Assembly (NCBI RefSeq): GCF_025263685.1
Contig: NZ_CP092109.1
Coordinates: 558,001 to 622,000, forward strand
From: Geoalkalibacter halelectricus
GTDB lineage: Bacteria > Desulfobacterota > Desulfuromonadia > Desulfuromonadales > Geoalkalibacteraceae
Direction: 5' to 3'
Length of the DNA: 64,000 nucleotides
Positions 16,115-23,952 of the stretch are shown piece by piece. Both the position numbers and the translations under genes were made by a program. Under the pieces are notes generated by a model. The model was not told where the DNA came from. It ran no database searches and was given only the letters and a program-made list of their open reading frames with translations. Every line of letters starts with the position of its first letter. Position 1 is the first letter of the stretch.

Positions 16115-16612
16115 TTATTCCCCGGCGGGGCCTCCTTTCCAGTCCTCGACCATGACGATGATGCTGCGAATGAACATCATCACCCCGACCGCCGGCAGCA
16201 CCGCATAGAACTTCCATTCGGCGATCTGCAAGGTGGAGGTGCGGGCGAATTCGTCCTGGTAGGCCATGGCCGTCATCTGCCAGCCGAGCCACACCATGAT
16301 GCCGGCGAAAAACAGCGCCGCCAGGTGGCTGAGCAGGGTCACGCCGCGCTTGAGCACCGGAAAGAGCTGCGGCAGGGCGTCGACGCGGATCAGGGAGCGG
16401 CTGCGCACGGCGGCGCTGGCGCCGACGTAGGTGGTGAAGAAGATGACCTTGCGCACCACCTCGTCGGACCAGTAGAGGCTGATGGGGGTGAATTTGCGCA
16501 GGAACACGTTGGCGAGGGCGACGATCAGGGCCGTCATGACGGCGATGAACAGGCTCCACTCCTCGACGAAGGCGAGAGTTTTGTCAATGGCGCGGGCGGT
16601 TTTTTTCCACAT
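16115..16612 (-). CDS. dctQ: TRAP transporter small permease, DctQ
   Basis: A 165-residue protein with four transmembrane segments and the DctQ pattern (an SLFIAVMTALIVALANVFLRK segment, FTTYVGASAAVRSRSLIRVD). It pairs with DctM in the inner membrane. It is preceded by a terminator-like hairpin after the binding-protein gene, which would lower permease expression relative to the binding protein. Confidence 0.9.
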   Translation of the reverse strand: MWKKTARAIDKTLAFVEEWSLFIAVMTALIVALANVFLRKFTPISLYWSDEVVRKVIFFTTYVGASAAVRSRSLIRVDALPQLFPVLKRGVTLLSHLAALFFAGIMVWLGWQMTAMAYQDEFARTSTLQIAEWKFYAVLPAVGVMMFIRSIIVMVEDWKGGPAGE

Positions 16613-16621
16613 GGCTTTCGC

Positions 16622-16655
16622 AAAAAAGGGCCGGTCGCCGATGGCGGCCGGCCTT
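16622..16655 (-). terminator. Intra-operon attenuating terminator between dctP and dctQ
   Basis: On the minus strand the stem GGCCGG-c-CGC-catc-GGCG-a-CCGGCC is followed by six T. It lies between the stop of the first dctP gene and dctQ. Such partial terminators commonly keep soluble binding protein in excess over the permease. Confidence 0.75.
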
Positions 16656-16733
16656 GGTTGAAAAATTTACTGGAGCGGAGAAGCTTAGCCCGGATTATTC
16701 ATGAGGCTTGTCACGGCGCACTGATTAATTCGG

Positions 16734-17777
16734 CTAGGGCTCCAGGGTGGTGCGCACTTTCTCCAGGTAATCGGCGCCCATGCGCGCCCCCCAGCGCTCG
16801 AACACCGGCGCGGCCAGCTCGATCAAGCGGGCGCGCTCCTCGTCGGAGAGGGAGTAGAATTCGACGCCCGCGGCCTTGGCGGCGGCGATTTGCTCCTCGT
16901 GCTGACGCCGGGTGGCGTCACGCGAGCCGGCGCTTTCCTCGGCGATGGTCTCCAGCAGGATCTCTTGCAGATCGGCGGGCAGACGGTCGAACCAGCGCTT
17001 GTTGATCAGATGCACGAACAGCCCCTGGGCGTAATTGACCTCGGTGAAGGATTTGGCGATCTCGAATTTACGCGTCAGGCTACAGACGATGGGGGTGTGG
17101 TCGAGGCCGTTGATGACCCCGGTCTGCAGGGCCTGGGGCACGTCGGGCCAGGGCATGACGGTGAAACGCAGGCCCCAGGCGCGATAGATGTCGGTGTTGA
17201 CCGGCGCCTCGGCGATACGGAAATTGACCCGCGCCGCCTCCTCGAGGCTGCGCACCGGGGTGGTCGTCGCCCAGCCGTAGGGGCCGTAACCGGTGATGTC
17301 GGCAACCATGACGCCCTGGCGCAGGGCGCTGTCGCGAAACGGCTCCCAGAGCTCGGGCGTGTCACGGAACTTGTCGAGCTTATCGAAGGTATCGACGACG
17401 AAGGGCAGGTTGACCACGCCGAGCTGATCGGAGAGATTGGCCGCCGCCACCGAGGAACTCATCATGCCCTGGACGGCACCCAGGCGCAGCTTCTGCAGCA
17501 CGTCACGCTCGCCGCCGAGCTGCGCCAGGGGACGGAAATCCACATAGAGACGCCCCTCGGAGCGCTCCCACACCTTGTCGCGGATGCGAAAGCCCACGCC
17601 GATGCCGTCGATGGCGGGATGCGACACATTGGAGAGAATGTAGGTGAACTGGGCGCCCGAGGGGTCAAAGGCCGGACGCCAGGAAGCCAGGGGATCAGCG
17701 GGCTCCTGAGCCGAAACCGAGAGCGAAGCCGACACAACCATCACCAGGGCCAATATGAGAGCAGAAATTTTTTTCAC
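16734..17777 (-). CDS. dctP: TRAP substrate-binding protein DctP, copy 1
   Basis: A 347-residue periplasmic binding protein with a Sec signal peptide (KKISALILALVMVVSASLSVSA). It has the DctP features RIRDKVWERSEGRLYVDFRP, the substrate-binding Arg region VNFRIAEAPVN, and TGVINGLDHTPIVC. Start set at GTG 17777 because GGAAGGAG lies six bases upstream. It is closely similar over its whole length to the adjacent copy at 17923-18975, showing a tandem duplication. Differences cluster near the C-terminus and around residues 150-170, so the two may differ in specificity or affinity. Confidence 0.92.
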   Translation of the reverse strand: MKKISALILALVMVVSASLSVSAQEPADPLASWRPAFDPSGAQFTYILSNVSHPAIDGIGVGFRIRDKVWERSEGRLYVDFRPLAQLGGERDVLQKLRLGAVQGMMSSSVAAANLSDQLGVVNLPFVVDTFDKLDKFRDTPELWEPFRDSALRQGVMVADITGYGPYGWATTTPVRSLEEAARVNFRIAEAPVNTDIYRAWGLRFTVMPWPDVPQALQTGVINGLDHTPIVCSLTRKFEIAKSFTEVNYAQGLFVHLINKRWFDRLPADLQEILLETIAEESAGSRDATRRQHEEQIAAAKAAGVEFYSLSDEERARLIELAAPVFERWGARMGADYLEKVRTTLEP

Positions 17778-17922
17778 CGCGTTACTCCTTCCAAGGGTTG
17801 TTGACCTGCCGCGGCAGGGCCGCAACAGAATAAAACAAACCCCGTTTTAAAAAAAGCGTTTTTTCTTCCGCCACCTGCGCCGCCCCTGACGCCGGGAGGG
17901 ATCCCCGGTCACGGCACGCGGC

Positions 17923-18975
17923 TTAGTTCTCGTCCGCCAGGCGGGTGCGCACCAACTCCAGATACTCCGGGCCGATGCGCTCGGCCCAGCGCTCATAGAC
18001 CGGCTCGGCCAGAGTGCGCAGCCGCGCGCGATCTTCCTCGGGCAGCTCCAGGAAGGTCACTCCGGCGGCCTTGACCCGGGCGATTTCGGCTTCGTACTGG
18101 ACACGGCCGCGCTCGCGGGCGGCGGCACTCTCCTCCTGGATGGTTTCGAGCAGAATGGCGCGCAGGTCGGCGGGCAGCCGCTCGAGCCAGCGGGTGTTGA
18201 TCATGTGAATATACAGGCCCTGGGCGTAGTCGAGGGGGGTGAAGTAACGGGCCACATCAAACTTGCGCGTGATGCTGCACACGATGAGCGTGTGGTCGAG
18301 GCCGTTGATGACCCCGGTCTGCAGGGCCTGGTGAACATCGGGCCAGGGCATGACGGTGAAACGCAGCCCCCAGGCGCGGTACAGGTCGGTATTGACCGGC
18401 GCTTCGGCGATGCGGAAGTTGACCCGCGCGGCATCCTCGAGATTGGCCACGGGCGTGGTGGTCGCCCAGCCGTAACCGCCGTAGGTGGTGAAATCCACCA
18501 CCGACACGCCCTGCGGGCGCGCCGCCTCGGAGAAGGGCTCGAACAGTTCGGGGGTGTTGCGGAAGGTTTCAAGCTTCTCGAAGGAGTCGACGACGAAAGG
18601 CAGATTGACGATGCCCAGGCGCGGGCTGAGGTTGGCGGCCGCCACCGACGAACACATCATGCCGTGGATGGCCCCGAGACGCAGCTTTTGCAGCACGTCG
18701 CGCTCGCCGCCCAATTGGGCCAGGGGCCGGAAATCGACATAAAGCCGACCCTCGGAGCGCTCCCACACCTTGTCGCGGATGCGAAAACCCACGCCGATGC
18801 CCTCGATGGAGGGATGGTCGATGTTGGAGAGCAGGTAGGTATGTTGCGCACCGCTGGGATCGAAGGCAGGCCGCCAGGAGGCCAGGGGATCGTCCTGGGC
18901 ATGAACGGTGGTCGAAAAGAGCAAAAACAGGGACGCCAGGAGGGCGAGACCCAGGGCCGCGGATTTCTTCGCCAT
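17923..18975 (-). CDS. dctP: TRAP substrate-binding protein DctP, copy 2
   Basis: A 350-residue paralogue of the neighbouring DctP with its own signal peptide (MAKKSAALGLALLASLFLLF) and the same core motifs (DPLASWRPAFDPSGAQ, FRIRDKVWERSEGRLYVDF, FRIAEAPVNTDLYRAWGLRF, QTGVINGLDHTLIVC). It is the first gene of the transporter operon. About 145 bases separate it from copy 1. Both copies keep the residues expected for ligand binding, so neither looks decayed. Ligand unknown. Confidence 0.92.
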   Translation of the reverse strand: MAKKSAALGLALLASLFLLFSTTVHAQDDPLASWRPAFDPSGAQHTYLLSNIDHPSIEGIGVGFRIRDKVWERSEGRLYVDFRPLAQLGGERDVLQKLRLGAIHGMMCSSVAAANLSPRLGIVNLPFVVDSFEKLETFRNTPELFEPFSEAARPQGVSVVDFTTYGGYGWATTTPVANLEDAARVNFRIAEAPVNTDLYRAWGLRFTVMPWPDVHQALQTGVINGLDHTLIVCSITRKFDVARYFTPLDYAQGLYIHMINTRWLERLPADLRAILLETIQEESAAARERGRVQYEAEIARVKAAGVTFLELPEEDRARLRTLAEPVYERWAERIGPEYLELVRTRLADEN

Positions 18976-19097
18976 GATCTAACTCCTTTGCCGACGGGTT
19001 GGAGACAGGTGTGGTGCGGAGGGGAATCGTCGCAAATTCAATGGGAAAACATAATCCTGAACGCGGGCGGGGTCAAGGCAATTCGCACGGGGCGGCG

Positions 19098-19125
19098 TTG
19101 CCGGCGGGATGGGTCATGATATATT
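19098..19125 (+). promoter_or_regulatory. Sigma-70-like promoter of the DUF2892 gene
   Basis: TTGCCG (19098-19103) and TATATT (19120-19125) are separated by 16 bases, about 30 bases before the ATG at 19156. A fair match, with no other support. Confidence 0.4.
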
Positions 19126-19155
19126 GATTACCGAATGTTTTTGAGGAGGTGCTCT

Positions 19156-19350
19156 ATGACCGTCAATCGCTACTTAAGGCTGATCGCGGGATTCTTCGTC
19201 ATGCTCAGCGTGCTGCTGGCCGCGCTTTACTCCCTGCACTGGTTGTGGTTTACCGCCTTTGTCGGTCTCAACCTGTTTCAGAGCGCGTTCAGCGACTGGT
19301 GCCCGATGATGACGCTGCTCAGGCGCCTGGGGGTGCGCGATGACGCCTGA
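19156..19350 (+). CDS. DUF2892 small inner-membrane protein
   Basis: A 64-residue protein with two hydrophobic helices (LRLIAGFFVMLSVLLAAL and HWLWFTAFVGLNLFQSAF) and the family's Cys-containing SDWCPM motif followed by LLRRLGV. This is the DUF2892 pattern, found alone or fused to rhodanese domains (YgaP). The single Cys facing the membrane surface may relate to sulfur or redox handling, but the function is unknown. ATG 19156 is preceded by GAGGAGG. It is convergent with the chemoreceptor gene nine bases away. Confidence 0.85.
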   Translation: MTVNRYLRLIAGFFVMLSVLLAALYSLHWLWFTAFVGLNLFQSAFSDWCPMMTLLRRLGVRDDA

Positions 19351-19359
19351 ACCCCCAAA

Positions 19360-21036
19360 TTAACGGCGAAAATCCTCGGCCAGGGCGCGCAGCGCGCCGG
19401 TGAGGCGCTCCATTTCACTGATGCCGCGGATGACCTGCTCGGCCTTCTCGGCGTTGGAGCGCAGGCGCTTCTCGGACTTGGCGAAATGGCTGGCGACCCG
19501 CTTGGCGGCTTCCATCTGGAAGCGCGTCGCCTCGTTGACGGCCCGCACCTGGGTGTCGCGCTCGTTGAGGCTGCGGTCGAATTCCTGATTGGCGCGCACC
19601 TGCTCCTCCATGCCGCGCACCATCTGGTCGGAGCCGGTCTTCATCTGCGCCACCCCCTCCTGAATGCGTGAGAGGTCGTGCTGCTGCTCCTGCATGGCGC
19701 CGGTGATGGACTTGACCGCGTTGAGGCTGCCGCCGGCCTGTTCGAGCAGACCCTGGGCGCGCGCGCCCTGCTCGCCGGTCAGACGCGCGATTTGCTCGGA
19801 GGCATCGGCGGCTTCCACGGCGCTGGCGACAATTTTGTGCAGCGCCTCGCCGGTGGAGAGGGACAGCTTCTTGCCCGTGGCGATGCGCTTGGCGGTCGCC
19901 TCGACGGCGCCGGTCACCTCGTTGGTATCCACGGAAATCTTCTTGACGATGTGATGGATGTCCTGGGCGCTGGCGGTGGTGCGGTCGGCCAGATCCCGAA
20001 TCTCCTCGGCCACCACCGAAAATCCCTTGCCTTCCTCGCCCGCCTTGGCGGCGATGATGGCGGCGTTGAAGGCCAGCAATTCCGTGTCGCTGACCAACTC
20101 TTTAATCACCTCGATGATCTTGGCCACCTCGCCGGTCTGGGCCGAGAGGCGCTTCATGGCGGCGGTGGCGCGGCGGCTCTCCTCCTCGATGCGTTCCATC
20201 TCGTCGATGGAACTCTTCACTACCTCCAGGCCGTTGGTGGCGTCGCGCTTGACGCGCTCGGAGGCCTCGGCGCTCGACGAAGCCCCCCAGCGGATCTTCT
20301 CCAGGGAATCGCCGATGGTATCGAGATCGCGGGTGGTGTTGCCCACCGCCTTGATGACTTCGTCGGCCTGGCGGCGCACCTTCTCGACGCTGGCGGTCAT
20401 TTGCTCGGCGATGCGCGAGGTCTCCTGAAACTTGGCCCGGGTGCGGTTCATGGCCCCGGCCATCTCCTCCAGGGAGGCGGACAGTTCCCGGGAAATCGAC
20501 GCTTCTTCCTGGGAGCGGTGACTGAGGTTTTCGAGCTGCTCCATGACCGCGCGCTGCTTTTCCTCCATGGCCGCCACATCCTTGCCGGTGAGCAGGGCCG
20601 CCGCCAGCCCTTCACGGGCCCGGTCGGCGAGGTAGCGGATCGCGTCGGAGAAGGAATGAAACTTGGGCAGCAACTCGTCAATGGTGTGGTAGGTGCCGTC
20701 GACCAACTGGCGCACCCGCCCCACCGCCTCTTCCATGGCCCGCATAAGCCCCTCGACGCTTTCCTCGGACACCTCCATCTTGCCCGAGAGCCCCTGCAGG
20801 AGCTGCAACTGGACGCGCAACTGCTTTTTCAGGGTGGCGCGCACATAAAAAAAACTCAAGGCCCCGACCACATAGCCCATGGCCAGACACACCAGCCAGA
20901 AGCTCGCGGTGAACACCTGCGCGCCCAGCAGCGGCCGCACCAGGACGGGAAAAATCAGCCCCGCGCCCAGGCCGGTCAAATGAGTGAAAAGGAATACTTT
21001 TTTGATATAGCTGAGATCTTGGGTGGTGGCGGTCAT
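19360..21036 (-). CDS. Methyl-accepting chemotaxis protein with unusual hairpin tip
   Basis: A 558-residue chemoreceptor. Two or three N-terminal transmembrane helices (LIFPVLVRPLLG, FWLVCLAMGYVVGALSFF) are followed directly by a long cytoplasmic coiled coil, without a sizeable periplasmic sensor domain. The signalling tip reads ELLAFNAAIIAAKAGEEGKG, where canonical receptors have NLLALNAAIEAARAG. Sensing is therefore likely cytoplasmic or membrane-based. It stands alone, away from the che operon at 43-49 kb. Confidence 0.88.
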   Translation of the reverse strand: MTATTQDLSYIKKVFLFTHLTGLGAGLIFPVLVRPLLGAQVFTASFWLVCLAMGYVVGALSFFYVRATLKKQLRVQLQLLQGLSGKMEVSEESVEGLMRAMEEAVGRVRQLVDGTYHTIDELLPKFHSFSDAIRYLADRAREGLAAALLTGKDVAAMEEKQRAVMEQLENLSHRSQEEASISRELSASLEEMAGAMNRTRAKFQETSRIAEQMTASVEKVRRQADEVIKAVGNTTRDLDTIGDSLEKIRWGASSSAEASERVKRDATNGLEVVKSSIDEMERIEEESRRATAAMKRLSAQTGEVAKIIEVIKELVSDTELLAFNAAIIAAKAGEEGKGFSVVAEEIRDLADRTTASAQDIHHIVKKISVDTNEVTGAVEATAKRIATGKKLSLSTGEALHKIVASAVEAADASEQIARLTGEQGARAQGLLEQAGGSLNAVKSITGAMQEQQHDLSRIQEGVAQMKTGSDQMVRGMEEQVRANQEFDRSLNERDTQVRAVNEATRFQMEAAKRVASHFAKSEKRLRSNAEKAEQVIRGISEMERLTGALRALAEDFRR

Positions 21037-21190
21037 GGGGATATTCCTGGCATCTGGCTAGTTAGCCTGAGTTAATTATCTAGTTTTTTAACATATTTAT
21101 ATCGCGCGTGCAACAAGAAGTGCGCCCGGTCAAGGGCGGTGCAGCACCTGGCGCTTTCCCGCGCCCGGCAGCCATGCTAGGATGCTCGCC

Positions 21191-22000
21191 ATGAGCCTGC
21201 TCTTCGACACCCACGTGCACCTCGACTGCCCGCCCCTGGCGACGCACCTCGACACTGAGGTCGAGGCTGCCCGCGCCCAGGGGGTCGGGGGCTTTGTGGT
21301 GCCCGGCGTGTCCGCGGCGGCCTGGCCGCAGCTTCTGGCGACGGTGGCGCGAATTCCCGAGGCCTGGGCCGCGCCCGGAGTCCATCCCCAAAGGGCGCAA
21401 GAGTGGACCGAGGAAAGGGCCGCCCACCTGGCCGCGCTTTTGGATCATCCCCGGGTGGTCGCGGTCGGCGAGATCGGCCTCGACGGGTTGTTGCCCGCGC
21501 CCGGCCTCGCCATCCAGGAGCGGGTCCTGCGCGCGCAGTTGCGCCTGGCGCGCGCCGCCGGCCTGCCGGTGCTGATCCATTGCCGCAAGGCCGTGGGGCG
21601 CCTGCTCGCCATCCTGCGCGAGGAGCAGGCGCAGGCCGTGGGCGGCATCCTGCATGCCTTCTCCGGCAGCATCGAATCGGCCCGCCAGGCCGTGGAGTTG
21701 GGCTTTGCCATCGGCTTCGGCGGTCCCCTCACCTATGCCAATGCGCGCCGCGCTCCCGAGGTTCTAAGTGCCCTGCCGGCCGAATGGATCGTGCTCGAAA
21801 CCGACGCGCCCGACCTGGCCCCGCACCCCCATCGCGGCCGGGACAACCGACCCGCCTGGCTACCCCTGATCGCCGCCGAAGTCGCCCGCATCCGCAACTG
21901 GACCTTAGAAGAAACCGCCCGCATCACCACCGAAAACGCCTACCGGGTGCTGAAATTAGCTGGAAGGCGAGATATGGGACACGAAACAAATGACAAATGA
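21191..22000 (+). CDS. tatD: TatD-family metal-dependent hydrolase
   Basis: A TIM-barrel hydrolase. The metal-binding motifs are FDTHVHLD at the start, GEIGLDGL, LIHCRKAV, and ETDAPDLAP near residue 205. TatD proteins act as DNases or on related phosphoesters. The start at ATG 21191 (MSLLFDTHVH) was preferred to the ATG three codons earlier. The C-terminus (GRRDMGHETNDK) runs into a heptanucleotide repeat tract that supplies its last codons and the stop, so the original end was probably altered by repeat growth. Confidence 0.9.
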   Translation: MSLLFDTHVHLDCPPLATHLDTEVEAARAQGVGGFVVPGVSAAAWPQLLATVARIPEAWAAPGVHPQRAQEWTEERAAHLAALLDHPRVVAVGEIGLDGLLPAPGLAIQERVLRAQLRLARAAGLPVLIHCRKAVGRLLAILREEQAQAVGGILHAFSGSIESARQAVELGFAIGFGGPLTYANARRAPEVLSALPAEWIVLETDAPDLAPHPHRGRDNRPAWLPLIAAEVARIRNWTLEETARITTENAYRVLKLAGRRDMGHETNDK

Positions 22001-22051
22001 CAAAGGACAAATGACAAAGGACAAATGACAAAGGACAAATGACAAAGGACA
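21986..22051. repeat. Heptanucleotide tandem repeat tract
   Basis: Alternating ACAAATG and ACAAAGG units, mostly as the 14-mer ACAAATGACAAAGG repeated about four times. The tract provides the end and stop codon of tatD on the left and the AAAGGACA ribosome-site-like sequence for tcdA on the right. The same units recur at 49709-49739. Confidence 0.9.
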
Positions 22052-22061
22052 GCCCCTAACA

Positions 22062-22847
22062 ATGGACAACAAACTCGATCAGCATCGCTTCTCGCGCATG
22101 GAACTGCTCGTCGGCAAGGAGGGTCTTGCCCGCCTCCACGACGCCTCGGTGGCCGTGTTCGGCCTCGGCGGCGTCGGCGGCTATGCCGCCGAGGCCCTGG
22201 CGCGCGCCGGGGTGGGACGCCTGACCCTCGTCGACTTCGACGAGATCTGCCTGACCAACGTCAATCGCCAGATCCACGCCCTCGACGGCACCATCGGCAA
22301 GCCCAAGGTACAGGTCATGGCCGAGCGCTGCCGCGCCATCAACCCGCGCAGCGTCGTGGAACCCCTGCAGGCGTTCTATGAAGCGGCCGCCGATGAGGAT
22401 CTTTTGGGGCGCGGCTACGATTACGTGCTCGACTGCATCGACCACATCACCGCCAAACTGCACCTGATTCAGAGCTGCCATGAACGCGGGCTGCCCATCA
22501 TCGCCTCCATGGGCGCGGCCAACAAGCTCGATCCCACCAAGATCAAGGTCGGCGACCTGTTCCACACCCAGAAATGCCGCCTGGCGCGCATTCTGCGCAA
22601 GAATCTACGCAAGCGCGGCATCACCCAGGGCGTCAAGGTGGTCTATTCCACCGAGGAATACCGCCCCTTGTCCCAGGAAACGGTGGTCTGCGCCGAGAAC
22701 TGCATCTGCCCCAACCAGGAGGATCAGCGCTGGAGCTGCACAGACCGCCGGGTGATTCTCGGCAGCTCATCCTACATTCCACCGATCTTCGGTCTGACCA
22801 TGGCCGGCGAGGTGATCCGCTCCCTGTTGGGCGAGGGGTTACCGTAG
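22062..22847 (+). CDS. tcdA: TcdA-type tRNA threonylcarbamoyladenosine dehydratase
   Basis: A 261-residue ThiF/MoeB/HesA-fold E1-like enzyme. It has RFSRMELLVG at the N-terminus, the nucleotide motif VFGLGGVGGYAAEALARAGVG, the NRQIHAL motif and a conserved SMGAANKLDPTKI. It has the family's C-terminal Cys region (CICPNQ). TcdA (formerly CsdL/YgdL) cyclises t6A to ct6A in tRNAs. Its start lies just after a heptanucleotide repeat whose last unit gives the Shine-Dalgarno AAAGGA. Its TAG stop is the TAG inside the GTAGGGGC edge of the palindromic element that follows. Confidence 0.93.
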   Translation: MDNKLDQHRFSRMELLVGKEGLARLHDASVAVFGLGGVGGYAAEALARAGVGRLTLVDFDEICLTNVNRQIHALDGTIGKPKVQVMAERCRAINPRSVVEPLQAFYEAAADEDLLGRGYDYVLDCIDHITAKLHLIQSCHERGLPIIASMGAANKLDPTKIKVGDLFHTQKCRLARILRKNLRKRGITQGVKVVYSTEEYRPLSQETVVCAENCICPNQEDQRWSCTDRRVILGSSSYIPPIFGLTMAGEVIRSLLGEGLP

Positions 22848-22891
22848 GGGCGGACGGCGTCCGCCCTGGGCGCACCTCGGTGCGCCCCTAC
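22844..22891. repeat. GTAGGGGC double-hairpin element
   Basis: 48 bases: GTAGGGGCGGACG-GCGTCCGCCC, a TGGG linker, then GCGCACC-TC-GGTGCGC and CCCTAC. Two stems lie between complementary ends GTAGGGGC and GCCCCTAC. Its left TAG stops tcdA and, read from the other strand, its right edge TAG stops the dodecin gene. Confidence 0.88.
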
Positions 22892-23106
22892 CGGAGTTCG
22901 AAGGAGACCTTGAGGACCACCTGGTACTCGGTGACCTTGCCTTCGGGCCCCACATGGCCGCGTACTTCCTGCACCTCGAACCAGGAAATACGCTCCAGGG
23001 ACTGGCTGGCGCGGTGAATGGCGGCCTGAATGGCATCCTCGATGCTTTGGGACGAAATTCCGATGACTTCGATTTTTTTGTAAATGCGTCCTTCTCCGTA
23101 AGTCAT
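22888..23106 (-). CDS. Dodecin family flavin-binding protein
   Basis: A 72-residue protein matching dodecin: YKKIEVIGISSQSIEDAIQ, ISWFEVQEVRGHV, and a strand-rich end QVVLKVSFEL. Dodecins form hollow dodecamers that store or buffer flavins (FMN, riboflavin). The start is ATG 23106 with GGAGG five bases upstream; earlier in-frame codons lack a signal. Its stop TAG is contributed by the edge of the palindromic element on its 3' side. Confidence 0.9.
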   Translation of the reverse strand: MTYGEGRIYKKIEVIGISSQSIEDAIQAAIHRASQSLERISWFEVQEVRGHVGPEGKVTEYQVVLKVSFELR

Positions 23107-23195
23107 GACGGCCTCCTTGCAGGGGGGTTGTCCTGCAAGCTTAGCAACCCCGGCGATTCTGTAAAGCATATCGCCCACTTAATAGGTCGGCTTCG

Positions 23196-23224
23196 TTGAC
23201 AGAAATGTCACAGTCGAGTAAATT
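23196..23224 (+). promoter_or_regulatory. Sigma-70 promoter of the ferritin-like gene
   Basis: TTGACA (23196-23201) and TAAATT (23219-23224) with the ideal 17-base spacer, about 60 bases before the start codon. Confidence 0.65.
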
Positions 23225-23284
23225 TATGCGTATACGGTGCCGCCCAGCGGCACCGCAATCTTTTTCCGGAGGAGGGCACCACCG

Positions 23285-23782
23285 ATGCCGCAGGAATTCA
23301 ACCTGAAAGAAGCTATTCGAGTCGCCGTACAAACCGAAAAGGACGTCATGGACTTCTACAGCCGCGCGGCTCAGATCACCAAGAACGAGCGGGGCCGCAA
23401 GGTTTTTGAACAACTCGCCAAGGAAGAAAAGGAGCATTGCAGCCATTTCTTCAAGATCTACCCCGGCGATGACCTGGGCACCTTCGAGCAGTTCATCCAG
23501 TCTCCGCCGCGCAAGGAATCGGCCATGCTCCACAACCTGGAGAAAGCCATCGACGAGAACGTCCATGAGCGCCGCGCCATGGAAATCGCCCTCAAGGAGG
23601 AGGAAGATTTGGCGCGCGTCCTCGAGGCCACCGCGGCCAACATCATCGACCCGGCGGCGCGCGCCGTGTTCGATCGCATGGCCAAGGAAACCCGCGATCA
23701 TTTCGCCGTAATCGAGTCCGAGTACGCGCACCTGATGGGCATGGTCCACGAGACCGACATCGACACCTATGTGCGTGAATAG
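23285..23782 (+). CDS. Ferritin-like/rubrerythrin-domain protein
   Basis: A 165-residue four-helix-bundle protein with diiron-type Glu/His patterns: QTEKDVMDFYSRAA, AKEEKEHCSHF, EIALKEEEDLARV and AKETRDHFAVIES. It resembles the ferritin-like half of rubrerythrin without the rubredoxin domain. Likely roles are peroxide reduction or iron handling. Start at ATG 23285 after GGAGGAG. It has its own promoter and terminator, so it is monocistronic. Confidence 0.87.
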   Translation: MPQEFNLKEAIRVAVQTEKDVMDFYSRAAQITKNERGRKVFEQLAKEEKEHCSHFFKIYPGDDLGTFEQFIQSPPRKESAMLHNLEKAIDENVHERRAMEIALKEEEDLARVLEATAANIIDPAARAVFDRMAKETRDHFAVIESEYAHLMGMVHETDIDTYVRE

Positions 23783-23818
23783 GCGAATGCGCCCGGGCGC
23801 TCGCGCCTGATCGACCCC

Positions 23819-23853
23819 AAGGGACCGGCTCCGAAGAGTCGGTCCCTTTTTTT
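23819..23853 (+). terminator. Rho-independent terminator of the ferritin-like gene
   Basis: Stem AAGGGACCGGCTC-cgaa-GAGTCGGTCCCTT (one internal mismatch) followed by seven T, 37 bases after the stop codon. Confidence 0.92.
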
Positions 23854-23952
23854 ATCGGCAAAGTTTCTTGACCAGGGACGGGGACTGTTTTTTAATGAGC
23901 GCTCGTCCCCAGGGACCTGCCATGCCATGCACCGCACAAGGAGGGGATCTTT

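Noticed and set aside
14822-17005. 727-codon plus-strand open frame opposite the TRAP genes
   Set aside because: GC-rich shadow of dctM, dctQ and dctP; composition rich in H, Q, G, D as typical for antisense frames and no ribosome site.
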